Translations under genes and position numbers: made by a program
Origin: CAYLNM01 sp964385045
Lineage (GTDB): Bacteria; Planctomycetota; Phycisphaerae; Phycisphaerales; SM1A02
NCBI GenBank assembly: GCA_964385045.1
Contig: CAYLNM010000003.1
Location: forward strand, 10,403-74,402
Length of the DNA stretch: 64,000 bases
Direction: 5' to 3'
The notes under the pieces: model-generated
Databases searched by the model: none
What the model was told of the DNA's origin: nothing
What the model saw: the letters and a program-made list of their open reading frames with translations, nothing else
In this document: positions 53,589 to 62,810 of the stretch, in pieces
Layout of the letters: every line of letters begins with the position of its first letter
Position numbering within the stretch: position 1 is the stretch's first letter

Positions 53589-53632
53589 GCGAACCGGATA
53601 TGAACGAGGCGTGAACACCCCACCCGTAGGAT
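53589..53632 (+). promoter_or_regulatory. PHO-box-like direct repeats and -10 box before phoB
   Basis: Three 7-base units with core GAAC (53589-53595, 53600-53606, 53611-53617) follow each other at 11-base period; the last two read ATGAACG and GTGAACA. TAGGAT (53627-53632) lies nine bases after the last unit, close to the spacing known between PHO boxes and the -10 element. This suggests autoregulation by PhoB. Confidence 0.65.
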
Positions 53633-53730
53633 CCCGCGCTCGTCGCAAGGAACGGAGGGAGAAGCCGGCCCCGCCCGTGGTGGAGGTGCCGCCCCTTCCG
53701 CGTCCGACGGCCGAACGGAGTGCCCCGACC

Positions 53731-54462
53731 GTGCCCGGGACCCGCGTGCTCATCGTCGAGGACGAGCCGGAGATCGGCGAGCTCATCCGCTTCCACGTGG
53801 AGCGGGAGGGGTTCGACGCCCGGATCATCGCCTCGGGACAGGAAGCCCTCGCCGCCATCGAACGGGATCCGCCCGACGCGGTGCTGCTCGACCTCATGCT
53901 GCCGGACCTCGACGGGCTGGAGATCTGCCGTCGCCTGCGGTGGGAGAGCCGGACCCGCGACCTGCCGATCCTCATGGTCACGGCCAAGGGGGAGGAGGCG
54001 GACGTCGTGACCGGCATCGAGCTCGGGGCCGACGACTACGTCACCAAGCCCTTCAGCCCCAAGGTGCTGATGGCCCGGCTGAAGAACGTCCTGCGCCGCC
54101 GCCGGCCCGACGCGGTGCCGGACGAGCCGGACGAGGCCGGACGGCTGCGGCTCGCGGGCGGCTCGGTGGTGATCGACACCGATCGCCACACGGTGGTCGC
54201 GGCCGAGCGCCAGATCGACCTCACGGTGACCGAGTTCGGCATCTTCCGGTACCTCGCCTCGCGCCCCGGCTTCGTGCGGACGCGGGACCAGATCATCGCC
54301 GCGGTGCACGGCGGCAACACCGTGCTCAGCCGCCGCACGGTGGACGTCCACGTCACCGCGCTGCGCCGCAAGCTCGGCGAGTACGGCCCGCTGATCGAGA
54401 CGGTCCGCGGCGTCGGCTATCGACTCGCCGAGGCGCTGCCGGCCGCGGTCGGGGAGGACTGA
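53731..54462 (+). CDS. phoB: PhoB-type response regulator
   Basis: A 243-residue OmpR-family regulator from the chosen GTG at 53731 (GGAG ten bases upstream). The frame is open further up, but the earlier GTG at 53611 lies inside the PHO box and before the predicted transcription start; GTG at 53677 remains possible. The receiver domain has RVLIVEDEPEIGEL, the phospho-acceptor Asp in AVLLDLMLPDLDG, TAKGEE and YVTKPFSPKVL. The winged-helix domain ends TVDVHVTALRRKLGEYG with VRGVGYRL. It is followed at once by its kinase and the pst genes. Confidence 0.9.
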   Translation: MPGTRVLIVEDEPEIGELIRFHVEREGFDARIIASGQEALAAIERDPPDAVLLDLMLPDLDGLEICRRLRWESRTRDLPILMVTAKGEEADVVTGIELGADDYVTKPFSPKVLMARLKNVLRRRRPDAVPDEPDEAGRLRLAGGSVVIDTDRHTVVAAERQIDLTVTEFGIFRYLASRPGFVRTRDQIIAAVHGGNTVLSRRTVDVHVTALRRKLGEYGPLIETVRGVGYRLAEALPAAVGED

Positions 54463-54496
54463 CCTGCCCCGTCAGTCGCTCTTCCGGCAGTTCGCG

Positions 54497-56410
54497 GTGC
54501 CGCTGGTGCTCGCGCACGCGGCCACCGGCATCGTGGCCGTCGTCGCGACCACGCGGCTCGCGCAGGACGAGGAGCGGGCCCACGCCCGCGGAATCCTCGA
54601 CCGCGCCCTTCCCCTCGCCGCAGCCGCCGTCGCGCCCGCGTTGGAGACCGGCGATCCCGAGCGGCTCGACGCGACCCTCGCCGCCCTCGGGGCGGACGCC
54701 GGCATCGCGCTGATCCTCCACGATCCCGACGGCGACCTCGTGAGTCGCTCGCTGCGCCCCGGCGCCGGCCGCCCGGCCGCGGGGACGCTCGAGGAGGTGC
54801 GCGAGGCCCTGGCCGAGGGCCGCGGCGACGCCCTGCGACCATCCGCCCGCTCCGGCGCCGACGCCCTGCACGCGGCGGTGCGGATCGACGACGCGGCCGG
54901 CCGCCCCATGGGCGTCCTCCGCGGCCGACTGGAGCTCGACCGGCTCGAGGGCCTGCCCGCCCGCGGACTGGCCGGGGGCGTGCTGGTCGCGCTCGCCGCC
55001 CTGCTCGTCGTCGCCCTCGGCACGCTCCGGATGGTCTCCCGCCGCGTGGACGACCGGATCGACCGCCTCGCCGACGCCGCCCGGCGCTTCGCCGCCGGCG
55101 ACCTCGGCCACCGCGTCGACGCCCTCGAGAGCCGCGAGCTCGGGGGGCTCGCCGAGGGGCTCAACGAGATGGCGGCCCAGCTCGAGCAGCGGGTGGAGCA
55201 GCTCGGGGCCCGAGCCGCCGAGCAGCGGGCGATGCTGCAGTCGATGTCGGCGGGCATGGTCGCCCTGGACAAGGACCAGCGGGTCCTGCGCTCCAACCCG
55301 CGGGCCGACGCGCTGCTGGGCATCGACGAGCGCGTCCACGTCCGCGGGCGCATGCTGCAGGAGGTCGCCCGCAACCGCACCCTCAACGACCTGCTCGAGG
55401 CGGCGACCGAGGCCGACGAGTCGATCGAGGGCGACGTCGAGACCGGCGACCGGATCGTGCGGGTGACGATCGAGCCCCTCATCGACGCCGAGCGCGGCCG
55501 GCTCGGCCTGCTCGTCCTGCTGACGGACATCACGCAGCTCCGCCGGCTCGAGCGGCTGCGGAGCGAGTTCGCGGCCAACGTCTCGCACGAGCTGCGGACG
55601 CCGATCACCAACGTGAAGGGCTACGCGGAGACGCTGCTCGAGTCCGGCGACGAGGACCTCTCCGGCACGACGCGGCGGTTCGTCGGCGTGATCGCCCGCA
55701 ACGCCGAGCGGCTCGAGGCGATCATCGAGGACCTGCTCGCCCTCGCCGGCCTCGAGCGCCAGTCGGACGACGCGTCGATCGCGATGTCCTCGGCCGCGGC
55801 GACGCGGATCGTCCGGACCGTGGTCGGCCAGTTCCAGCAGGCGGCGATCGACCGGGACATCCGCGTCGAGACCGAGGTCGAGCGGGACCTGGACGTGGTG
55901 GGCGGCGTGCACCTCATCGAGCAGGCGGTGTCCAACCTGCTCTCCAATGCGATCCGCTACTGCCCGCCCGGGACGCGGGTGGTGGTCGGGGCCCGCGGCC
56001 GGGACGAGGAGACGATCGAGCTCTTCGTGGCCGACGAGGGGCCGGGCATCGAGGCCCGGCACCTGCCCCGGATCTTCGAGCGGTTCTACCGCGTCGACCA
56101 GGCCCGGAGCCGCGACCTCGGCGGCACCGGCCTCGGCCTCGCGATCGTCAAGCACGTGGCGGTGGCCCACGGCGGCCGGGCCGAGGTGGAGAGCGAGGTC
56201 GGCGTGGGCACCACGTTCCGCCTCGTCCTGCCCCGTCGCGGACGACTCGCCCGCATGTCGGCCGGCGACCCCGGACTCGCCCGGCCGCGCCGCCGGCGCC
56301 GTGCGGGCCGCGGCGACGCGGGCCCGGGCGACGGACGATCCGGGAACGGCGGCGGCGACCGGCCCGCCGGCGATCGGCACGGAGGGCCGCCGGCCGCAGC
56401 CGGCCCGTGA
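54497..56410 (+). CDS. phoR: PhoR-type sensor histidine kinase
   Basis: A 637-residue frame from the first GTG. It has two N-terminal helices (from about 1-20, and VLVALAALLVVALGTLRM about 160-177) flanking a periplasmic domain, then HAMP (RFAAGDLGHRVDALES), a PAS domain (AMLQSMSAGMVALDKDQRVL), HisKA with the phospho-His in NVSHELRTPITNVKGYAET (about 364), and ATPase boxes (VADEGPGIEARHLPRIFERF, GTGLGLAIVKHV). The tail is Arg/Gly-rich. GGGGAGG at 54451-54457 lies six bases before an in-frame CTG at 54464, which may be the true start, giving MPRQSLFRQF and a full first helix. Confidence 0.9.
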   Translation: MPLVLAHAATGIVAVVATTRLAQDEERAHARGILDRALPLAAAAVAPALETGDPERLDATLAALGADAGIALILHDPDGDLVSRSLRPGAGRPAAGTLEEVREALAEGRGDALRPSARSGADALHAAVRIDDAAGRPMGVLRGRLELDRLEGLPARGLAGGVLVALAALLVVALGTLRMVSRRVDDRIDRLADAARRFAAGDLGHRVDALESRELGGLAEGLNEMAAQLEQRVEQLGARAAEQRAMLQSMSAGMVALDKDQRVLRSNPRADALLGIDERVHVRGRMLQEVARNRTLNDLLEAATEADESIEGDVETGDRIVRVTIEPLIDAERGRLGLLVLLTDITQLRRLERLRSEFAANVSHELRTPITNVKGYAETLLESGDEDLSGTTRRFVGVIARNAERLEAIIEDLLALAGLERQSDDASIAMSSAAATRIVRTVVGQFQQAAIDRDIRVETEVERDLDVVGGVHLIEQAVSNLLSNAIRYCPPGTRVVVGARGRDEETIELFVADEGPGIEARHLPRIFERFYRVDQARSRDLGGTGLGLAIVKHVAVAHGGRAEVESEVGVGTTFRLVLPRRGRLARMSAGDPGLARPRRRRRAGRGDAGPGDGRSGNGGGDRPAGDRHGGPPAAAGP

Positions 56411-56558
56411 GCGGGATATGATCGGGATCTCGCGATCCCCGGGGACCGCACGCCCAGGGCACGATCGCGCGGACGGCGCGGGCCCGATTCCGGGTCCACG
56501 CCACGGCGGGGCCGGGGGCTCGCCGAGAGACGTCGGTTTCCTGCGCGGCTCGCCGCCG

Positions 56559-56576
56559 CTGAACACGACGTGAACA
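56559..56576 (+). promoter_or_regulatory. PHO-box-like direct repeat before pstS
   Basis: CTGAACA (56559-56565), four bases, then GTGAACA (56570-56576), an 11-base period matching the repeats before phoB. A weak GACACT could serve as -10 nine bases later. The pstS leader also shares an ACAAGGGAC segment with the phoB leader (GCAAGGAAC). Confidence 0.65.
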
Positions 56577-56659
56577 CGTCCGCCGGACACTACTCGCCCC
56601 CGGGCCGCCCCGGCGGGCCGGGGACCCGTCCTGTCCTTCGTCACAAGGGACCACTCGTG

Positions 56660-57670
56660 ATGCGCACCTTCGCCTCGCGGCGCCCGATCGCCGCCGCTGC
56701 CGCCGCCGCCGCCGCCACGCTCGTCGCCGGCTCCGTCCTCGCCGCCCGGCAGGTCGCGGTCGACCCGCAGCTGCCCGTCTACGAGCCCACCCGCGGCGTG
56801 GCCGGCAGCATCAAGAGCGTCGGGTCGGACACCATGAACAACCTCATGACCCGCTGGGGCGAGGTGTTCCGGGAGTACTACCCCAACGTCCAGATCGAGG
56901 TCGAGGGCAAGGGCTCCTCGACCGCCCCGCCGGCCCTGATCCGCGGCACCGCGAGCTTCGGGCCGATGAGCCGCCGGATGAAGCCGTCGGAGATCGACGC
57001 GTTCGAGGACCGCTTCGGCTACAAGCCCACGCTGCTGCGGACCGGCATCGACATGCTGGCGGTCTTCGTCCACAAGGACAATCCGATCGCCGAGCGCGGC
57101 CTGACGCTCGAGGAGGTCGACGCCATCTTCTCGAAGACCCGCAAGGGCGGCCACGAGGCGATCGAGACCTGGGGCGATCTCGGCCTCGACGGCGAATGGG
57201 CCGACAAGCCGATCAGCCTCTACGGCCGCAACTCGGCCTCGGGCACCTACGGCTACTTCAAGTCCGAGGCACTCTTCGAGGGCGACTACCGCGACTCGGT
57301 GAAGGAGCAGCCCGGCTCCTCGGCCGTGATCCAGGGCATCGCCTCCGACAAGTCCGCCATCGGCTACAGCGGCGTCGGCTACGCCACGGAGGACGTGAAG
57401 GCCGTGCCGCTGTCGAAGCGAGCCATGCCCCTGTCGTCCGCGGTGCCACCGGATGCCGAGACGCTTCAGGACTATCCGCTCGCGCGGTTCCTCTACGTCT
57501 ACATCAACGCCCGGCCCAACGCCGAGCTCGACCCGGTGCGGCGGGAGTTCGTGCGATTCATCTTCTCCCAGCGCGGCCAGGAGGCGGTGATCCAGCAGGG
57601 CTACATCCCGGTGAGCGCGCCGATCGCCGCTCGCGACCTGCGGGCGGTCGGGCTCTCCATGACCGGCTGA
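56660..57670 (+). CDS. pstS: phosphate ABC transporter substrate-binding protein
   Basis: A 336-residue protein with an Ala-rich signal peptide (about 1-29, cleavage after VLAAR). AAGGGA lies nine bases before the ATG. It has the PstS fold landmarks: GSIKSVGSDTMNNLMTRWGE, IEVEGKGSSTAPPALIRGTA, GPMSRRMKPSEIDAFEDRFG, LAVFVHKDNPIAERGLTLEE, SLYGRNSASGTYGYFKSEAL, and SSAVIQGIASDKSAIGYSGV. It is a free or weakly anchored periplasmic phosphate-binding protein of the longer PstS type. Two hairpins after it may set a higher level than the permease genes. Confidence 0.93.
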   Translation: MRTFASRRPIAAAAAAAAATLVAGSVLAARQVAVDPQLPVYEPTRGVAGSIKSVGSDTMNNLMTRWGEVFREYYPNVQIEVEGKGSSTAPPALIRGTASFGPMSRRMKPSEIDAFEDRFGYKPTLLRTGIDMLAVFVHKDNPIAERGLTLEEVDAIFSKTRKGGHEAIETWGDLGLDGEWADKPISLYGRNSASGTYGYFKSEALFEGDYRDSVKEQPGSSAVIQGIASDKSAIGYSGVGYATEDVKAVPLSKRAMPLSSAVPPDAETLQDYPLARFLYVYINARPNAELDPVRREFVRFIFSQRGQEAVIQQGYIPVSAPIAARDLRAVGLSMTG

Positions 57671-57685
57671 CCGCACGCCCTCGCC

Positions 57686-57712
57686 ACCCCGGGCCGCCCC
57701 CCCGCCCGGGGT
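57686..57712 (+). terminator. first hairpin in the pstS-pstC gap
   Basis: A 9-bp perfect stem (57686-57694 with 57704-57712) with a 9-base C-rich loop starts 16 bases after the pstS stop. It could stabilise or attenuate the transcript. Confidence 0.5.
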
Positions 57713-57728
57713 GAGCCCCGCAGACCTC

Positions 57729-57770
57729 GGCGGGTGGTCGCGGACGCGCGATCACCCGCCTGTTCTTCCC
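57729..57770 (+). terminator. second hairpin with T-rich tail in the pstS-pstC gap
   Basis: A 14-bp stem (57729-57742 with 57747-57760, one G-T pair) with a four-base loop is followed by TGTTCTTCCC. This is the most classical intrinsic terminator seen in the window and probably ends most pstS messages. Confidence 0.65.
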
Positions 57771-57831
57771 GAGGCCCCGGCCTCCCGTCTCGCCCCCCCG
57801 TCCGCCCCCGCTCCGCGGGACGGAGCGCAGC

Positions 57832-60480
57832 ATGTCCGAGCACCGGAAGGCGTTCACGGGCCGTTCCCGTGAGCTGAGCACCAAGCGGTCGGTGAAGATC
57901 GCCGACTGGGTGTCGCAGGCCCTGATCACCGTCGGCGGCATCGGCACCATCGTCGCCGTCGCCACCGTCGCCCTGTTCCTCGTCGCGGTGGTGCTGCCGC
58001 TGTTCGAGGGCGCCGAGATCGACGACGTGCCCGCCGACGAGGGCGGCCGGGTGGTGCGCGGCGCGGACGCCGCCCCGGCGATGGTGGTCGCCGCCGACGA
58101 GTACCTCACCACCGGCTGGACGGTCGACGCCCGCGGGCAGCTGACCGTCTTCCGCTGCGACACCGGCGAGACGCTCGAGACCCGGATGCTCTTCGAGGAC
58201 CGCGCCCCCACCGCCTGGTCGGCCCGGGCCCGCGACGGCGTGGTGGTGGCGGGCTTCGAGGACGGCACGGTGCGGGTCGTCGACCTCGAGTTCCGCACCG
58301 AGTTCCTCCGCGACGCCGAGCTGCCCGACCGCATGCTCGAGATGGCCCCGGGCGACGTCACCGAGTACCGCGGCGCGATGGTGGAGCGGACGGTCGAGGG
58401 CCAGTTTCGCCGGCAGGAGTTCCTCGTCACGGTGACCGACGCCGCCCTCGACCTCGGCGACGGAGCGGTCGTCGCCCTCGACCACGCCGGGGCGATCGCC
58501 GAGCTGCAGGCCACCGCCCTGCTGGCGACGGACGACGGCACGCTCGGCCTCGTGGCCTTCTCCGGCACCGAGGAGGAGGACATGTTCACGGGGGAGACCG
58601 CGGTGCGGCTGATGGGCCCGCAGCCGCTCGAGCTGCCCGCCGACCTCGGCGGCCCGCCCGCGCACCTCGCCACCGCGTTCGGGGGCACCAACCGCTACGT
58701 GGCCTGGGAGACCGGCACCATCGCCCGCTTCGCCCGCGGGCAGGCCGCCCCGGCCGAGCTGGTGGACGCGTCGGGCTCGCCCATCACCTGCCTCGAGATG
58801 CTGATCGGCGAGCGGACGCTCATCATCGGCCGGGCCGACGGCTCGGTGGAGGGCTGGTTCCCGGCCCGCGTCGAGGAGGGGGGCGGCGACGACGGCTTCG
58901 CCCTGCAGCGGGCCCGGACGATGGCCTCGGCCATCGAGAGTCCGGTGCGGACGATCGGCAACGCCACCCGCAGCCGCGTGTTCATCAGCGGCCACGACGA
59001 CGGCACCCTCGCCGCCTACTACATGGTCAGCGGCGAGCGGATCGCGGAGGTCCGCCTGCCCGACCCGCGGCCGGTCGCCGCGGTCGCGGTGAGCCCGAAG
59101 GAGGACGCGATCCTCGCGGCCACGAGCGACCGGATCGTCCGCTACGCCTTCGAGCCGATGTACCCGGAGGCCTCGTTCCGGACGCTCTTCATGCCCCTGT
59201 GGTACGAGGGCTACCCGGAGTCGGACTTCGTCTGGCAGTCATCGGCCGCGACCGACGCGGCGGAGCCCAAGCTCTCGCTCGTGCCGCTGGTCTTCGGCAC
59301 GCTCAAGGCGACCTTCTACTCGATGCTCTTCGGGGCCCCGATCGCGCTCATGGCCGCGATCTACACCAGCGAGTTCCTCAACCCGAAGATCAAGGCGTGG
59401 GTGAAGCCGGCGATCGAGATGATGGCCTCGCTGCCCTCGGTGGTGCTCGGCTTCCTCGCCGCCCTCGTCTTCGCCCCCGTCATCGAGGAGCTGATTCCCG
59501 GGACTCTCGCCCTGTTCATGACGGTGCCGTTCGTGCTCGTCCTCGGGGCGTTCCTCTGGCAGCTGCTGCCCTCGGGCCTCGCGATCCGGTTCTCCCACCT
59601 GCGGATCGCGTTCGTGGGCCTCGTGCTCCCGATCGGGATCGCGATGGCGGTGCTCCTCGGCCCGGTCCTCGAGCGACTGCTCTTCGCCGGGAGCCTGCGG
59701 CTGTGGCTCAACGGCCTGCAGAACCCCGACATGGAGGGCCCCGGCGCCGCCGGCGCCCTCGGCGGCTGGGTCGTGCTGCTCATCCCGCTGTGCGCGATCG
59801 CCGTCGGCTGGATCATCAGCCGGCACCTGAGTCCCCGCCTGTTCGCCACCCGCACCACCGATCGCCGGGAGGCGGCGAGCCGCGACCTGATCAAGTTCGC
59901 GATCGGCACCGCGGCGACGATCGCGGCCGCCTTCGGCCTCGGGGCCCTGCTCTCGACGCTCGGCTTCGACGTCCGCGGCCGGATCCCGGGCATCGGCTCG
60001 TTCGCCGACACCTACGACCAGCGCAACAGCCTCGTGGTCGGCTTCGCGATGGGCTTCGCGATCATTCCGATCATCTACACGATCGCCGACGACGCGCTCT
60101 CGACGGTGCCCGAGCACCTCCGCGGGGCGTCGCTCGGGGCGGGCGCGACGCCGTGGCAGACGGCGGTCCGGATCGTGATCCCGACCGCGATGAGCGGACT
60201 GTTCTCGGCCTGCATGATCGGCCTCGGCCGGGCGGTGGGCGAGACCATGATCGTGCTCATGGCCCTCGGCAACACCCCGGTCATGGACATCAACGTCTTC
60301 GAGGGCGCCCGCACCCTCTCGGCGAACCTCGCGGTGGAGCTGCCCGAGGCCGCGCAGGGCAGCGGCCACTACCGGATCCTCTTCCTCTCCGCCCTCGTGC
60401 TGTTCGCCATGACCTTCGTCCTCAACACCGTGGCGGAGACCATCCGGCTCCGCTTCCGCCGGAGGGCCTACCAGCTATGA
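57832..60480 (+). CDS. pstC: phosphate ABC transporter permease PstC with large propeller-like insert
   Basis: An 882-residue protein. One N-terminal helix (VATVALFLVAVVLPLF, about 44-59) is followed by an extracytoplasmic insert of about 400 residues with WD/Asp-turn repeats such as VVVAGFEDGTVRVVDLE, TLIIGRADGSVEGWF and RVFISGHDDGTLAAYYM. The permease core from about 480 has TLKATFYSMLFGAPIALMAA, ASLPSVVLGFLAALVFAPV, a second smaller loop, and the ATPase-coupling segment ASLGAGATPWQTAVRIVIPT with GLGRAVGETMIVLMALGN. Known PstC proteins are about 300 residues, or about 700 in some gammaproteobacteria. The start lies after the terminator. Confidence 0.9.
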   Translation: MSEHRKAFTGRSRELSTKRSVKIADWVSQALITVGGIGTIVAVATVALFLVAVVLPLFEGAEIDDVPADEGGRVVRGADAAPAMVVAADEYLTTGWTVDARGQLTVFRCDTGETLETRMLFEDRAPTAWSARARDGVVVAGFEDGTVRVVDLEFRTEFLRDAELPDRMLEMAPGDVTEYRGAMVERTVEGQFRRQEFLVTVTDAALDLGDGAVVALDHAGAIAELQATALLATDDGTLGLVAFSGTEEEDMFTGETAVRLMGPQPLELPADLGGPPAHLATAFGGTNRYVAWETGTIARFARGQAAPAELVDASGSPITCLEMLIGERTLIIGRADGSVEGWFPARVEEGGGDDGFALQRARTMASAIESPVRTIGNATRSRVFISGHDDGTLAAYYMVSGERIAEVRLPDPRPVAAVAVSPKEDAILAATSDRIVRYAFEPMYPEASFRTLFMPLWYEGYPESDFVWQSSAATDAAEPKLSLVPLVFGTLKATFYSMLFGAPIALMAAIYTSEFLNPKIKAWVKPAIEMMASLPSVVLGFLAALVFAPVIEELIPGTLALFMTVPFVLVLGAFLWQLLPSGLAIRFSHLRIAFVGLVLPIGIAMAVLLGPVLERLLFAGSLRLWLNGLQNPDMEGPGAAGALGGWVVLLIPLCAIAVGWIISRHLSPRLFATRTTDRREAASRDLIKFAIGTAATIAAAFGLGALLSTLGFDVRGRIPGIGSFADTYDQRNSLVVGFAMGFAIIPIIYTIADDALSTVPEHLRGASLGAGATPWQTAVRIVIPTAMSGLFSACMIGLGRAVGETMIVLMALGNTPVMDINVFEGARTLSANLAVELPEAAQGSGHYRILFLSALVLFAMTFVLNTVAETIRLRFRRRAYQL

Positions 60481-62618
60481 CCAGCCTCCCCGCCCGGACC
60501 GGCGCCGTGCCCGCGGACGCGGCGCCGGACGCCCGCCGCACGCGCGCGATGAACGTCAACCTCGCCGCGTACGGCGAGCCCATGCTCTGGCTCACCGGCG
60601 GCGCGCTGGCCATCTGCGTGGCGATGATCGTGGGCCTGCTCGTGCTCGTGGTCCGCATGGGCCTCGGCACCTTCTGGCCCGCCCCGGTCGCCCAGCTGAC
60701 GCTCGACGACGGCACCGTCCTGATGGGCGAGATCACCCGCACCGACGAGTTCGAGCCGTCCGAGGCGGCCCTCGCCGGCTTCGACCCCGAGACCCGCGAG
60801 CGGATGGAGGCCGAGCTGGAGGCCACCGGGGCCGTGGGCCGCAGCCTCGTGCGCACCGGCAACTTCGACCTCACCAACACCCACTTCACCTGGATCGAGA
60901 ACGCGCGCGTCCGCGAGCGCCGGGAGCCGACCTGGGCGATGGTGCTGGAGCGGCTGGAGTGGGGGCGTTTCTACGGGATCCCGATCGACTTCCGCGAGGA
61001 CGGCGAGGTGGTGGCCGACAGCCCCGAGACCGCCCTGGCCCGCTTCGACGAGGTGCACGAGGAGGTCCTCGACCGGTGGTCGCGCGCCCGCGCCCTGCAG
61101 CGCGAGGACCTCGGCGACCTCGCCCGGATCCGCGAGCAGGCCCGTCTCGCGGTGCGCGAGGTGGAGATCGACGAGGCGCTGCCGAGCGCGTGGGCGACCG
61201 CGTACCGGGCGTACGACGAGGCGCGCGTCCTCGCGGCCGCGCCGGACGCCACCGAGGCCGATCGTGAGCGGCTCGCCCGGGCGCAGGAGGAGCTCGATCG
61301 GCTCGAGCGGCACGGGGCCATGTCGCCGGAGAACCCCGCCGACGCCCGGGCCACGTACGCCGCGGCCCTCGCGGCCTACCGCGCCGTGGTGGCGGACAGC
61401 CGCGAGGCCAACGAGGAGATCCTCGCCCGCATCGCCGAGCTCGAGGAGCAGAACGCCCGCTTCGCGATGAGCTTCCGCACCGCCGACGGTCGCGAGAAGG
61501 AGATCCCCGTCGAGCAGATCGTGCGGGCGTATCCCGCGAACGCCCTGTCGCTCGGCGAGAAGGCCGGCGTGTACCTCAGCCGCTGGAACGAGTTCCTCAC
61601 CGCGGACCCGCGGGCCGCGAACTCCGAGGGCGGCGTCTTCCCCGCGATCGTCGGCACGGTGCTCATGACGCTGATCATGGCCCTGCTGGTGGTGCCCTTC
61701 GGCGTGATGGCCGCCCTGTACCTCCGCGAGTACGCCAAGGGCGGCGCGGTGGTCAGCCTCGTCCGCATCGCGATCAACAACCTCGCGGGCGTGCCGTCGA
61801 TCGTCTTCGGCGTCTTCGGTCTCGGCTTCTTCTGCTACGGCGTCGGCGGCTTCATCGACGGTGGCCCGACCTTCGTGCTCCCCACCGTGCAGTGGTTCCT
61901 CGCCCTCGGGGCGACGGCGGTGGTCGCCTTCGGCGCGTTCCTCGCCACCCTCAGCAGCGTCACCCGGCCCGGCCAGCCGCTGGTCGGCCGCAAGCGGGTC
62001 TTCCGGACCATCGCGGGCCTGCTCTGGCTCGTCGCCTCGCTCGCCGGCCTCGGCCTCGTCGCCACCACGCCGTTCTTCGACGGCTTCTTCCAGGCCCGGA
62101 TGCCCAACCCGACGTTCGGCAAGGGCGCCCTGATCTGGGCGTCGTTCACGCTCGCGCTGCTGACCCTGCCGGTGGTGATCGTGGCCACCGAGGAGGCCCT
62201 GTCGGCGGTGCCGAACTCGATGCGCGAGGGCTCGTACGCCTGCGGGGCGTCCAAGTGGCAGACGATCAAGCGGATCGTCCTCCCGCGGGCGATGCCCGGC
62301 ATCATGACCGGCATGATCCTAGCGATGGCCCGCGGCGCGGGCGAGGTCGCCCCGCTCATGCTCGTGGGCGCGGTGAAGCTCGCCCCCGAGCTGCCGGTCT
62401 CCGCGAGCCCGGGCGAGTACTTCGGCGTCAACCGCAGCTTCATGCACCTGGGCTTCCACATCTACGACCTGGGGTTCCAGAGCCAGAACTCCGAGGCCGC
62501 GACGCCGCTGGTGTTCACCACGACGCTGCTGCTGGTGGCGATCGTCGCCTTCCTGAACCTCGCCGCGATCTGGCTCCGGTCGCGCCTCAAGCGCCGGTTC
62601 GTGGGAGTGAAGTTCTGA
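60477..62618 (+). CDS. pstA: phosphate ABC transporter permease PstA with long coiled-coil insert
   Basis: A 713-residue protein overlapping the pstC stop (ATGA). After the first helix (about 38-61) comes an insert of roughly 310 residues, largely charged and helical (RALQREDLGDLARIREQARL; ATEADRERLARAQEELDRLE), ending near RTADGREKEIPVEQIVRAYP. The permease core follows from about 387: VFPAIVGTVLMTLIMALLVV, NNLAGVPSIVFGVFGLGFF, and EGSYACGASKWQTIKRIVLP with ARGAGEVAPLMLVG. The core is typical of PstA and the insert would sit outside the inner membrane. Confidence 0.9.
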   Translation: MTSLPARTGAVPADAAPDARRTRAMNVNLAAYGEPMLWLTGGALAICVAMIVGLLVLVVRMGLGTFWPAPVAQLTLDDGTVLMGEITRTDEFEPSEAALAGFDPETRERMEAELEATGAVGRSLVRTGNFDLTNTHFTWIENARVRERREPTWAMVLERLEWGRFYGIPIDFREDGEVVADSPETALARFDEVHEEVLDRWSRARALQREDLGDLARIREQARLAVREVEIDEALPSAWATAYRAYDEARVLAAAPDATEADRERLARAQEELDRLERHGAMSPENPADARATYAAALAAYRAVVADSREANEEILARIAELEEQNARFAMSFRTADGREKEIPVEQIVRAYPANALSLGEKAGVYLSRWNEFLTADPRAANSEGGVFPAIVGTVLMTLIMALLVVPFGVMAALYLREYAKGGAVVSLVRIAINNLAGVPSIVFGVFGLGFFCYGVGGFIDGGPTFVLPTVQWFLALGATAVVAFGAFLATLSSVTRPGQPLVGRKRVFRTIAGLLWLVASLAGLGLVATTPFFDGFFQARMPNPTFGKGALIWASFTLALLTLPVVIVATEEALSAVPNSMREGSYACGASKWQTIKRIVLPRAMPGIMTGMILAMARGAGEVAPLMLVGAVKLAPELPVSASPGEYFGVNRSFMHLGFHIYDLGFQSQNSEAATPLVFTTTLLLVAIVAFLNLAAIWLRSRLKRRFVGVKF

Positions 62619-62810
62619 TCCCGCGGCGGCGCGACGTCGTCGCCGTCCGGCCGTCGCATCACCGCCGTCCTGCCGCGGACCTCCCGCCGACCTCCCGCCG
62701 ACCTGCTTCCGTCTGCTTCCGTCCCCTCCCGTCGCATGCCGCCCCGCGCCGTCCGCCCGCCCGCGACGATCTCCTCCGGATCCCCCCGATCCGTTCCCGG
62801 GAACCCCGAG

